64,000 nucleotides of DNA from Flavobacterium sp. 140616W15 (lineage in GTDB: Bacteria; Bacteroidota; Bacteroidia; Flavobacteriales; Flavobacteriaceae): assembly GCF_003668995.1 (NCBI RefSeq), contig NZ_CP033068.1, forward strand, positions 1,426,001 to 1,490,000, given 5' to 3'. The notes beneath the pieces are model-generated. The model made no database searches. It saw only the letters and a program-made list of their open reading frames with translations, and had not been told where the DNA came from. This document shows positions 10,218-18,179 of the stretch, one piece after another (the stretch's first letter is position 1; the number at the start of each line of letters is the position of its first letter). The position numbers and the translations under genes were made by a program.

Positions 10218-10245
10218 CCTTAACTAATTTCTTTTTTAGTTAAGG
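10218..10245 (+). promoter_or_regulatory. Leader hairpin upstream of second fibre gene
   Basis: Perfect 10-bp stem CCTTAACTAA/TTAGTTAAGG around an 8-nt pyrimidine loop, ending 23 nt before the ATG at 10269. The stem sequence differs from that before 7682 but its place is the same. It could also act as a weak terminator. Confidence 0.5.
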
Positions 10246-10268
10246 TATAGTTTTATTTTTTAAAATTT

Positions 10269-13200
10269 ATGAAAAAGTATATTATACTCTTAGCTTTTAT
10301 CGGATATAATTCCTATGCTCAAACAGGAATAGGAACAAAAGCTCCTGATGCCTCATCGGCTTTAGATGTTAAACTCCCTAATAAAGGGGTTTTGTTATCG
10401 CGAGTAGCACTTACAGGAACTACAGATACCGTAACAATACCTTCGGCCGCAAATTCTTTAACAGTTTACAATACGGCAACCACTAACGATGTAACTCCGG
10501 GATATTATTACTGGAACACTGCAAACAAAAAATGGATACGGTTACTAGATTCGAATTGGGAAGGCTGGGGATTAAAAGGAAACTCCGGAACTGATCCAGG
10601 TACTAATTTTATAGGTACTACAGACAATAAAGATTTAATTTTTAAAAGAAGTAATATACAAGCCGGTAGGTTAGGAGATTCGAATACCTCTTTTGGAAAA
10701 AGTTCACTAATGAATTCTATAGGTATTAATAACACTGCTATAGGAAGTAAAGCTCTCGAACTGAATATAGGTATTTATAATACAGCTGTCGGTTTCGGCG
10801 CGTTACAAAAGAACACAAATGGAGCTGGTAACACCGCTTTTGGAGCCATGGCTCTTGAAAAATTAGCTGATGGAGGTTATAATACAGGAATAGGAAAGTC
10901 GTCACTAGCTAGACTTACGAAAGGGATTCATAATGTGGCCTTGGGAGCGTTAACACTTGGTCAGATTACAGCTGGAAACTATAATATTGCTATTGGTAGT
11001 GGTGCTGGTTTTGCCTTTATGAATGGAGACAACTCAGATGGATTTAATACAATAGTTGGGTCTTATGATAATCATTTAATCCAAGGATTTTATGGTGGTA
11101 AAAATAATACGATATTAGGTTCTCGAATAAGGTATCCGTCAAATACTTCATTTTCTAATAACATTATCATAGCCGATGGCGAAGGCAATCGCCGTATTAA
11201 TGTAAATGAACTTGGTAATGTAGGATTAGGAACTAATTCTCCGCATCAAGCGGCAGCATTAGAAATAAACAGTACTAATAAAGGAGTGCTTTTGCCCAGA
11301 GTTGCCCTTACATCGGCTACAGCTACAGCACCTTTAAGTGCAGTGACAGCAGGAATGATAGTTTATAATACTGCTACTGCAGGAATAGCTCCAAACAACG
11401 TAACTCCTGGACAATATTATCATAACGGATCCCAATGGGTAAGAGTAATGGATTCTTTTTCAGGATGGAGTTTAACGGGAAATACAGGTACGGTTCCAGG
11501 TACTAATTTCATAGGGACTACAGATAATAACGATTTAATTTTTAAGAGATATAATACCCAAGCAGGTAGGCTAGGAGCTACAAACACTTCTTTTGGGCAG
11601 AGTTCGTTAATTAATCCTCCTATTAATGAATGGGCAGGTAATTATAATACAGCTATAGGTAATAAAGTTCTTGAAAAAAATACTTCAGGTAATTTTAATA
11701 CTGCTACGGGTTTTGGGGCATTGCAAAATAATACAATCAATAATTCTAATAGTGCTTTTGGCTATTCGGCGATGGAAAATAATACTACAGGTAGTGAAAA
11801 TACTGCTGTAGGCTCCAAAGCATTGCAAAAGAATATAAATGGTAAAGGGAATAGTGCTTTTGGATATTTAGCAATGGGAAATAGTATCGTTGGGGAGTAT
11901 AATACGGCTATGGGGTATGGAGTCCTCAATAATTTTTCTGAAGGAACGTATAATGTGGCTATAGGAATGCATTCATTGTATAACCTTACAAAAGGGACTA
12001 ATAATGTGGCTTTGGGATCAGGTGCACTTGGTCAAAACACAACGGGAAATTATAATATTGCGATTGGAAGTGGTGCGGGTGCTAATTTTAATACAACAGA
12101 CAATTCAGACGGATTTAATACTATAATTGGTTCTAATGATAATTATACCAATCAAGGATTTGTAAGTGGTAAAAATAATACGATAATAGGTTCACGTATA
12201 AAGTATTTGTCCTCTTCACTCTCTAATAACATTATCATAGCGGATGGGTCAGGTAACAGACGTATCAATGTAGATGATAAAGGAAATGTTGGGTTAGGAA
12301 CGAATACACCCGATGCATCGGCTGCACTGGATGTTACGAATACTAGAAAAGGTTTGTTAATGCCTAGAGTTCCTCTTACAGGAACTACCGATGTTATCAG
12401 AATACCGTCACCTGCTAATTCGTTAATGATTTACAATACTGCCACTGTTGGCGATGTTACTCCAGGTTATTATTATTGGAATGCTGAGGTTTTTAAGTGG
12501 ATAAGAGTAACAGATGCCTCAACACCAAGTTCAGGATGGGAGTTAACGGGAAACTCAGGTACAATTCCTGGTACAAATTTTATAGGAACTACAGATGATA
12601 ACGATTTAATTTTTAAAAGAAATAAGATACAAGCAGGATTAATAAAACCGCTTTCTACTGCTTTTGGTAGTGAAGCACTACTATCAGTGACAGCAGATAA
12701 TTATAATACTGCTTTTGGAGCAAAAACCCTTACGGCAAACACTACAGGGCAGGTAAATGTGGCAGTTGGAACATTAGCATTAACAGCAAATAGTACAGGT
12801 GAAGGAAATAATGCTATAGGTGCAGCAGCACTTTATTCTAATACAGAAGGTAATTTTAATATTGCTGTAGGATCAAATACATTGATGGCAAATACATTGG
12901 GGTCTGGAAATATCGGAATTGGAAGTAATACATTATTAAATAATTCTACAGGAAATGAAAATGTAGTAATAGGAAATAAATCGCTAACGAACTTTATTAC
13001 TGGGAATGGTAATAGTGCTTTTGGAACTGAGATAGGAGCTAGTTTTTCTTGGCATTCTTCGGCTAGTAACAATACATTCATAGGATATAAAACAGCTAAT
13101 GGGATTTCTCAGGGAAAAGCAAATACAATTATTGGTGCAAATGTAGATATAAGAGCAAAAAAAACAGATGCACCAATCCCATTATCTAATAATATTATCA

Positions 13201-14159
13201 TTGCTGATGGAGATGGTAACAGACGTATTAATGTAGATGATAAAGGAAATGTAGGATTAGGAACCAATACACCGCATGAAAGTGCTGCTTTGGAGGTTAC
13301 AAGTAGCATAAATAATAAAGGCTTGCTGTTACCAAGAGTTGCTCTTACAGCAACAAATGTCGCTGCACCACTAAGTGCAGTAACGGCCGGGATGACAGTA
13401 TATAATACCGCTACAGCTGGCGTTGTGCCTAATAATGTGACTCCTGGTGTATATTATCATACAGGAAGTGAATGGGTAAAATCATCAGTAGATAACTTAG
13501 GGAATCATACAGCAAATCAGGTACTTAATTTAGCAAATAACAATATTACAAACGCTAAAAAAACTGATACAGAGTTATTAACAATAAAAAAAGGGGCTGA
13601 TGGCTCTTTACCAACGAATGGAAAATTAGCCATGGCTACTAATGCACAAGGAGATATTGTTTGGGTAGATCCAGATAAGTTGCCTATTTCAATTCCTGCT
13701 CCGTCGGCTATTTTTAAAATAAATACAAATCAGGATATATTAGGAGGTTCAATTGGATCAACATCAGTAATGAAAGCTAAATTATTAGCAAGTTCTATTA
13801 AAAGTAAGGTGAGCTTTGATGAACCAACTAGTAAAATAAAATTGAAACCAGGTAAGTACAAAATAGAGCTAGCATTGTCTTTATTGGCTCCAGATTCACC
13901 ATCAGGAACAAATGTACATAGTTATTTTGTTGATTTCCCAGGACAGGGAGGGCGTATTCATAAAAATCAAGTTGCAATGGGAGGAACTATTTCTAATCAT
14001 GGAATTAACATCTCGAGTATAGCAATAATTGGTAATGATACTGATTGGACTATTTATCTAGGGCGTGGACAAGCAGGAAATTATGTTGGAAAGACACTAA
14101 TAGAGGGTAATGATACCAGTAATGGTAATTATATAATGATAACTCAATTGCCTGATTAA
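10269..14159 (+). CDS. Large modular secreted fibre protein (four signature modules, C1q/TNF-like end)
   Basis: 1296-residue exported protein, intact. After the signal peptide (MKKYIILLAFIGYNSYA), the family signature occurs four times (about residues 20, 318, 675 and 996: GIGTKAPDASSALDV, GLGTNSPHQAAALEI, GLGTNTPDASAALDV, GLGTNTPHESAALEV). The first three are each followed by a Trp-rich hinge, FIGTTDNxDLIFKR and long NTAIG/NTAVG repeat tracts resembling trimeric adhesin heads. Segments ending SNNIIIADGxGNRRINV close the modules. The last about 145 residues form a beta-rich domain (KFKPGKYKIEL-like, ending YIMITQLPD) that resembles C1q/TNF tips. The 5' part is very close to the gene at 7682, so the two are paralogues. 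Role in adhesion is inferred; no T9SS sorting domain is seen. Confidence 0.8.
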   Translation: MKKYIILLAFIGYNSYAQTGIGTKAPDASSALDVKLPNKGVLLSRVALTGTTDTVTIPSAANSLTVYNTATTNDVTPGYYYWNTANKKWIRLLDSNWEGWGLKGNSGTDPGTNFIGTTDNKDLIFKRSNIQAGRLGDSNTSFGKSSLMNSIGINNTAIGSKALELNIGIYNTAVGFGALQKNTNGAGNTAFGAMALEKLADGGYNTGIGKSSLARLTKGIHNVALGALTLGQITAGNYNIAIGSGAGFAFMNGDNSDGFNTIVGSYDNHLIQGFYGGKNNTILGSRIRYPSNTSFSNNIIIADGEGNRRINVNELGNVGLGTNSPHQAAALEINSTNKGVLLPRVALTSATATAPLSAVTAGMIVYNTATAGIAPNNVTPGQYYHNGSQWVRVMDSFSGWSLTGNTGTVPGTNFIGTTDNNDLIFKRYNTQAGRLGATNTSFGQSSLINPPINEWAGNYNTAIGNKVLEKNTSGNFNTATGFGALQNNTINNSNSAFGYSAMENNTTGSENTAVGSKALQKNINGKGNSAFGYLAMGNSIVGEYNTAMGYGVLNNFSEGTYNVAIGMHSLYNLTKGTNNVALGSGALGQNTTGNYNIAIGSGAGANFNTTDNSDGFNTIIGSNDNYTNQGFVSGKNNTIIGSRIKYLSSSLSNNIIIADGSGNRRINVDDKGNVGLGTNTPDASAALDVTNTRKGLLMPRVPLTGTTDVIRIPSPANSLMIYNTATVGDVTPGYYYWNAEVFKWIRVTDASTPSSGWELTGNSGTIPGTNFIGTTDDNDLIFKRNKIQAGLIKPLSTAFGSEALLSVTADNYNTAFGAKTLTANTTGQVNVAVGTLALTANSTGEGNNAIGAAALYSNTEGNFNIAVGSNTLMANTLGSGNIGIGSNTLLNNSTGNENVVIGNKSLTNFITGNGNSAFGTEIGASFSWHSSASNNTFIGYKTANGISQGKANTIIGANVDIRAKKTDAPIPLSNNIIIADGDGNRRINVDDKGNVGLGTNTPHESAALEVTSSINNKGLLLPRVALTATNVAAPLSAVTAGMTVYNTATAGVVPNNVTPGVYYHTGSEWVKSSVDNLGNHTANQVLNLANNNITNAKKTDTELLTIKKGADGSLPTNGKLAMATNAQGDIVWVDPDKLPISIPAPSAIFKINTNQDILGGSIGSTSVMKAKLLASSIKSKVSFDEPTSKIKLKPGKYKIELALSLLAPDSPSGTNVHSYFVDFPGQGGRIHKNQVAMGGTISNHGINISSIAIIGNDTDWTIYLGRGQAGNYVGKTLIEGNDTSNGNYIMITQLPD

Positions 14160-14257
14160 ATGATTTTAAGCCTAATGATTTTTCAAAGTGTTTTGTTTAT
14201 TCATAAACAAAAAGTAAAAGTAGTAATCAGTTTATAATTCGTGTGTATTAGTAGAGC

Positions 14258-14313
14258 GAGTAGATATTATTAGGTTGTTGTAGGCTCTTGTTGTCTAAAC
14301 AGCAATATGTTTG
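14258..14313 (+). promoter_or_regulatory. Island promoter element 3a (upstream of a tandem pair)
   Basis: Variant element GAGTAGATATTATTAG (14258-14273), a 32-nt spacer with CTCTTGTTG ending at position 20, then a perfect TATGTTTG at 14306-14313. I found it by the spacing rule after the first three. It lies 116 bp upstream of a second copy, making a tandem promoter. Confidence 0.65.
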
Positions 14314-14373
14314 TCAAACTATTCTCAATCGAAGTGTTAATGTGGTCATAAAAAAGCCTTTTTCATTTATTTT

Positions 14374-14429
14374 GAGTAGATGTGCGTAGGATGTTATTAC
14401 TTGTTATTGATTGTGTTACATTAATTTTG
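14374..14429 (+). promoter_or_regulatory. Island promoter element 3b
   Basis: GAGTAGATGTGCGTAG (14374-14389), 32 nt with TTATTG ending at spacer position 20, then TAATTTTG (14422-14429). The transcript would start near 14435 and reach the small-protein gene at 14776/14796 and then the gene at 15214. The rest of the 14160-14795 gap is AT-rich; it has an AT-only stem (14191-14212) that may end the preceding transcript. Confidence 0.75.
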
Positions 14430-14795
14430 TAGCCATGGTTGATAAATGTAAATATACGTACGCTATTCCTTATATGCCGAAACAATTTTATTAAGTACCC
14501 CAATCTTCAGAATTTTAATATAGAAATCATTTAATAAATGAAATTTCCCCCTTCCTTTTTGTATTTACTCTCAAGAGTTATACAATAAAGGCAGAGATAG
14601 ATAGAAGAATTTGATAAAAAAAATAATTAATCACAACCCTAAAATTAAATATGGAGGTATTGAATTTTTTGCATACGTAATTTATAGAAAAAAGAGTTAG
14701 AGTTTAGGAAATGATGTTTGGAAAGGAAAACTTAAAACAGACATATAATTGTAATAGCAATTAAAAAATACAGTTATGGAAAATAAAAAAAAGGA

Positions 14796-15122
14796 TTGAT
14801 ATATGATAGTCAAAATTATTTTTCGAGATTTTTGAAATACGAATTTAAAGATCATTTTTCATTCGATGTATACAAGAATTTTAAAAATTTTGATGATGTA
14901 TTAGATGAATATACTTTTATGTTATTTGTTGTATACTCAGACCAAGAATTAATTGATTTATTACGGATATACAAGAGAGGAGTACCATTGATAGTTTCTA
15001 CATTAAATCAAGATATTAAATCAAAGTTAGAAAAAATAGAAGACATCTTATTATTTGATTCCTCTAAAATAAAATCAGAAATGAGAACTGAATTGAGATT
15101 CTTTATTAATACGGTTACTTAA
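14796..15122 (+). CDS. Small cytosolic protein, possibly receiver-like; start affected by an A-run
   Basis: 108 residues from a TTG start, no signal peptide. An ATG at 14776 (MENKKK...) precedes it in another frame; the A8 run at 14785-14792 would need nine A to give MENKKKGLIYDSQNYF and a 115-residue protein, so either the start is TTG or the gene is shifted. The alternation YTFMLFVVYSDQELIDLL / GVPLIVSTL / DILLFDSSK resembles the later strands of a response-regulator receiver fold, but the usual Asp and Lys are not evident; this is a weak guess. It lies 91 bp before the fibre-family gene at 15214. A decayed copy lies at 16207-16350. Confidence 0.6.
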   Translation: MIYDSQNYFSRFLKYEFKDHFSFDVYKNFKNFDDVLDEYTFMLFVVYSDQELIDLLRIYKRGVPLIVSTLNQDIKSKLEKIEDILLFDSSKIKSEMRTELRFFINTVT

Positions 15123-15213
15123 CATAGATGGAAAGTATATTCATTATTTATCATATGATAATTTTATTTTAAATGGTTAGCAATAGCTTGCACATAAATT
15201 AAATTAAAAGATT

Positions 15214-16029
15214 ATGTGCAAAAAGTCAGTTGTTTTTTTATTGTTAGTTGCATTCTATACTATGAATGCACAAATTGGAATAAATACCAAAGTGCCAAAT
15301 GCAACAATGGAAATAAAACATTTAGATAATACTAAGGCTTGTGGCTTGCTACTTCCTAAAATAACTGGGGATGAATTAAAAGCTATGGATTATTTATATA
15401 ATCAGGAGCAAGATGGAGCAATGGTACATGTAACACGAGCCTTAACACAGCAGTTGCTTGATGGAAAAACTCAAAAAATTACTATTCCTGGAATTTATTA
15501 TTATTCACATCGCACAGCATTATGGGAAAACATAAATCCTCCTAAATCGATAGAAAATAGAACTTATGTTTTGATTAATAAAGGTGGTGCCGAAGATATA
15601 ACATATAGTAATCCCAAAAATATTCGCTGGGGAATTATTGAAGGGTTAAATTATTCTAATGTACAGCTTAGTTTAGATCAAACAGAAATAATTTTACCGA
15701 AAGGATATATCTTTAAAGTTACAGGAATGATTGGTGTTGGCGCATTCTCTGGATGGGGAGGAGGTGTAGCTACTTATATAACGAGTTCCTTTGTAGCTAC
15801 CCCTTCAAATAAAATGGTGCTATCAACAAGGGGGTTTGTAGAGTCTTCTACAGAAACATTTGAAGATGGTGGAGTGACGAATCCAATAGCAGTTTTTGAT
15901 ACTTCAGAAACGGTTGTTACAGTTCGTTTAAAAGCATTCGGACCTCCTAACAATAGAAAAACGATTGTGGCAGGAGCTCCAACAAATTCTAGTATTGGTA
16001 CTTATTTAATCATAGAACAATTATTGTAG
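15214..16029 (+). CDS. Secreted fibre-family protein, short form
   Basis: 271 residues with a signal peptide (MCKKSVVFLLLVAFYTMNA), then a variant of the family signature (QIGINTKVPNATMEI...CGLLLPKI) and a YYYSHRTALWENI segment equivalent to the YYYWN..KW hinge in the other members. The C-terminal half (about 125-271) is beta-rich with GYIFKVTGMIGVG and ends TYLIIEQLL, like the tips of the proteins at 10269 and 32651. No NTAIG repeats are present. It is probably co-transcribed with the preceding small gene from the tandem promoter at 14258/14374. Function unknown; a minor or tip subunit is possible. Confidence 0.7.
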   Translation: MCKKSVVFLLLVAFYTMNAQIGINTKVPNATMEIKHLDNTKACGLLLPKITGDELKAMDYLYNQEQDGAMVHVTRALTQQLLDGKTQKITIPGIYYYSHRTALWENINPPKSIENRTYVLINKGGAEDITYSNPKNIRWGIIEGLNYSNVQLSLDQTEIILPKGYIFKVTGMIGVGAFSGWGGGVATYITSSFVATPSNKMVLSTRGFVESSTETFEDGGVTNPIAVFDTSETVVTVRLKAFGPPNNRKTIVAGAPTNSSIGTYLIIEQLL

Positions 16030-16206
16030 TTGGATTGTTAGGTTTATGCTTTATAGTAAAAAGGTTTCTATTTTTTTTAGACTTTAGCTTACTATACGAT
16101 TAAAATTAGAGATATTACTTTTATGCACATGAGTGTGTATTTAAGTGATATCTTTTTTTATTATTATAACTTTTTCATTTATCACTATTTTTCTTTTTAA
16201 GTCTCA

Positions 16207-16350
16207 ATTTTCATTTGATGCATACAAGAATTTTAAATTTTTTGATGATCTATTTGGTGAATATACTTGTTATATACTCTGACCAAGAATTAATTAACTT
16301 ATTGCGAATTCATAAGTGAGAACTACCATTGATAGTCTCTATATTAACTT
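16207..16350 (+). pseudogene. Decayed copy of the 14796 small-protein gene
   Basis: The stretch aligns with about 14852-15010 of the small-protein gene (shared TTTTCATT.GATG.ATACAAGAATTTTAAA, CAGACCAAGAATTAATT, ACCATTGATAGT.TCTA). It has an internal 13-base deletion, an in-frame stop (AAGTGA) and no start. It marks an old duplication of the small-gene/fibre-gene pair. The rest of the 16030-16688 gap holds only a promoter and hairpin for the next gene. Confidence 0.75.
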
Positions 16351-16435
16351 CATACAAACTAATCTGGTGTTTTTTTCAAAGGCCGTTTTTTCTTAAAAAA
16401 AAACAAACATAATAACAATATGGAATGTTATTAAT

Positions 16436-16443
16436 TATATTTG
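16436..16443 (+). promoter_or_regulatory. Possible -7 box for the regulator pair
   Basis: TATATTTG followed by CA, a good flavobacterial -7 match, 246 bp before the ATG at 16689. No GAGTAG element is found 32 nt upstream, so the regulators would not share the island promoter type. Confidence 0.4.
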
Positions 16444-16601
16444 CAGAAATAATTTTGATTTATCTCATCCTCCCATTTTTGAGATTCTAATTTTTAAAAT
16501 TATATTTTGTCATAAAAACAGAGAAATAATCCGCTATATTTTACGAGTTTTAATTTTCGGTTTACATAATAAAATAATATTAACATTTCTCCCACAAATA
16601 A

Positions 16602-16662
16602 AGGAAGACATGATTTAAAAGTGACGTAAGTCAGCTTTTAAAGTCATGCTTGTAGTCTTCCT
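16602..16662 (+). promoter_or_regulatory. Long leader hairpin before the first TPR-HTH regulator
   Basis: AGGAAGAC (16602-16609) pairs with GTCTTCCT (16655-16662); ATGATTTAAAAG and TGAC pair inward with GTCA and CTTTTAAA-G-TCAT around a GTAA tetraloop, leaving small bulges and one 7-nt bulge. About 24 base pairs in 61 nt. It ends 26 nt before the ATG, similar in place to the hairpins before 7682 and 10269. It could stabilise the mRNA or act as a binding site or attenuator. Confidence 0.65.
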
Positions 16663-16688
16663 ATAAACTAATTTTAAAAAATAAATTT

Positions 16689-18164
16689 ATGAAGAGAGTA
16701 TTGCTTTTCATTTTATTGTGTTCATATAATATTGGCATTTCTCAAAATACTATCAAAAAAATTGATAGTTTATTAGAGCATGCCATCAATATAGAAAATG
16801 AATCACCACTTAAATCTCAATTAGAAGCGATCAAGGTTATTTCTTTAGCCAAGGAACTCGATTATAAAAAAGGGATTATAGAGGCAGAGCTTTTTTTGAG
16901 TGAGAGTTATACAAGAAGTAAAGACAATAAATTGGCATTGTATTATGCTACAGAAGCAGATAAACTAATAACAATAAATTCAGAATCAGCATATTTAAAA
17001 TCGAAAGCATTACGATTGCGAGGTATAGCCCTCGCTAGGCTAGGATTTTATGAGTCTGCTTCTATAATATTAAAGCAATCTATAGTATTTGGAGAAAAAA
17101 TTAAAGATAAAAATGATAGAAATAGGAACTTAGGTTTTATTTATGCAAATATTGCGATGAATCATGAGGAGAATGAAATAGATGAAGATTCTGTAGGATA
17201 CTATTATAGAAAAAGCTTTTTCTTTTTTGATAATATAGAGGAAGACAACCCGCATAAAAATAGATGCATGGCTCTTGCCAATGTTTTTTTAGGATCTTTT
17301 TATCTTAAAAAAAAGGACTATGAAAAGGCTGAACCCTATTTAATAAATGCAGTAGTACTTGCTAAAAAACTTAAATTGGACTTTATAACTATTGAATCTG
17401 TTTCAGGTTTGGGATCTGTAAATTTTTATAGAGGAAATTATGATGATGCTAAAAACAGTTTTCAAGAGGCGCTACTAATTGCTAAAGAAAATAAAAGAAT
17501 TTTTTATATTAATGATCTTTATTATAATCTTTCTAGAATTTACTGTATTCTAAAAGACCAGGATAGTACAAAATATTATAGGGATAAATATGTAACACTA
17601 AACGATAGTCTTTCTAAAATTCATAAGCAAGCAGTATATAATTCACTGAGAATTTATTTAGAAGAGAAAGATGAAAAAATGCTAACTAATGTAGGGGTAA
17701 TAATTACATTATTATCTTTACTTCTTATAATTATTATTATCACTTTTGTTTACATTAAAAAATATAGAAAAAGATTTGTGAAAGTAAAAGAAGAAAGTAA
17801 TAGTATTGATAATCAGTTGAAAATAAAAAAAGAATTGATAGATAAAATCACAAGTCAAAATCCAAATCCAAAGGCAGGAGGAACGGATTTAAAACAGCTT
17901 GTAATAGAAAGAAGTCCACTATTTTTTGCAAAATTTAAAGAAATATATCCAGAGTTTATAGATAAAATTATTGAAATTACACCTACAATAGTTTCAAGTG
18001 AATTACGTTTTTGTGCATTATTAAAATTAGGTTTTTCAACTAACGAAATTGCTACTTACACAAAAAGTACTATTCGAGCTGTACAATCTAAAAGATATAG
18101 ACTCAGAAAAAAATTAAATGTTCCTCCCGAAGAGGACTTATATGATTGGTTGTCAAATATTTAA
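16689..18164 (+). CDS. Membrane-anchored TPR-HTH transcriptional regulator 1
   Basis: 491 residues. A signal sequence (MKRVLLFILLCSYNIGIS) leads into a helical TPR region (about 25-320; e.g. KKKDYEKAEPYLINAVVLAKK, FYRGNYDDAKNSFQEAL), one TM helix at about 333-357, a charged linker, and a C-terminal LuxR-like helix-turn-helix (SSELRFCALLKLGFSTNEIA...IRAVQSKRYRLRKKL). This layout puts the TPR domain in the periplasm and the DNA-binding domain in the cytoplasm: a one-component sensor-regulator. Such hybrids are common in Bacteroidota. It precedes a paralogue by 15 bp in the middle of the fibre island, so control of the surrounding genes is plausible but unproven. No phospho-acceptor motif is seen. 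Confidence 0.85.
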   Translation: MKRVLLFILLCSYNIGISQNTIKKIDSLLEHAINIENESPLKSQLEAIKVISLAKELDYKKGIIEAELFLSESYTRSKDNKLALYYATEADKLITINSESAYLKSKALRLRGIALARLGFYESASIILKQSIVFGEKIKDKNDRNRNLGFIYANIAMNHEENEIDEDSVGYYYRKSFFFFDNIEEDNPHKNRCMALANVFLGSFYLKKKDYEKAEPYLINAVVLAKKLKLDFITIESVSGLGSVNFYRGNYDDAKNSFQEALLIAKENKRIFYINDLYYNLSRIYCILKDQDSTKYYRDKYVTLNDSLSKIHKQAVYNSLRIYLEEKDEKMLTNVGVIITLLSLLLIIIIITFVYIKKYRKRFVKVKEESNSIDNQLKIKKELIDKITSQNPNPKAGGTDLKQLVIERSPLFFAKFKEIYPEFIDKIIEITPTIVSSELRFCALLKLGFSTNEIATYTKSTIRAVQSKRYRLRKKLNVPPEEDLYDWLSNI

Positions 18165-18179
18165 TGTTATAAATAATAT

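Noticed and set aside
12833..13309. Minus-strand ORFs inside the 10269 fibre gene
   Set aside because: Antisense shadows produced by the repetitive NTAIG coding sequence.
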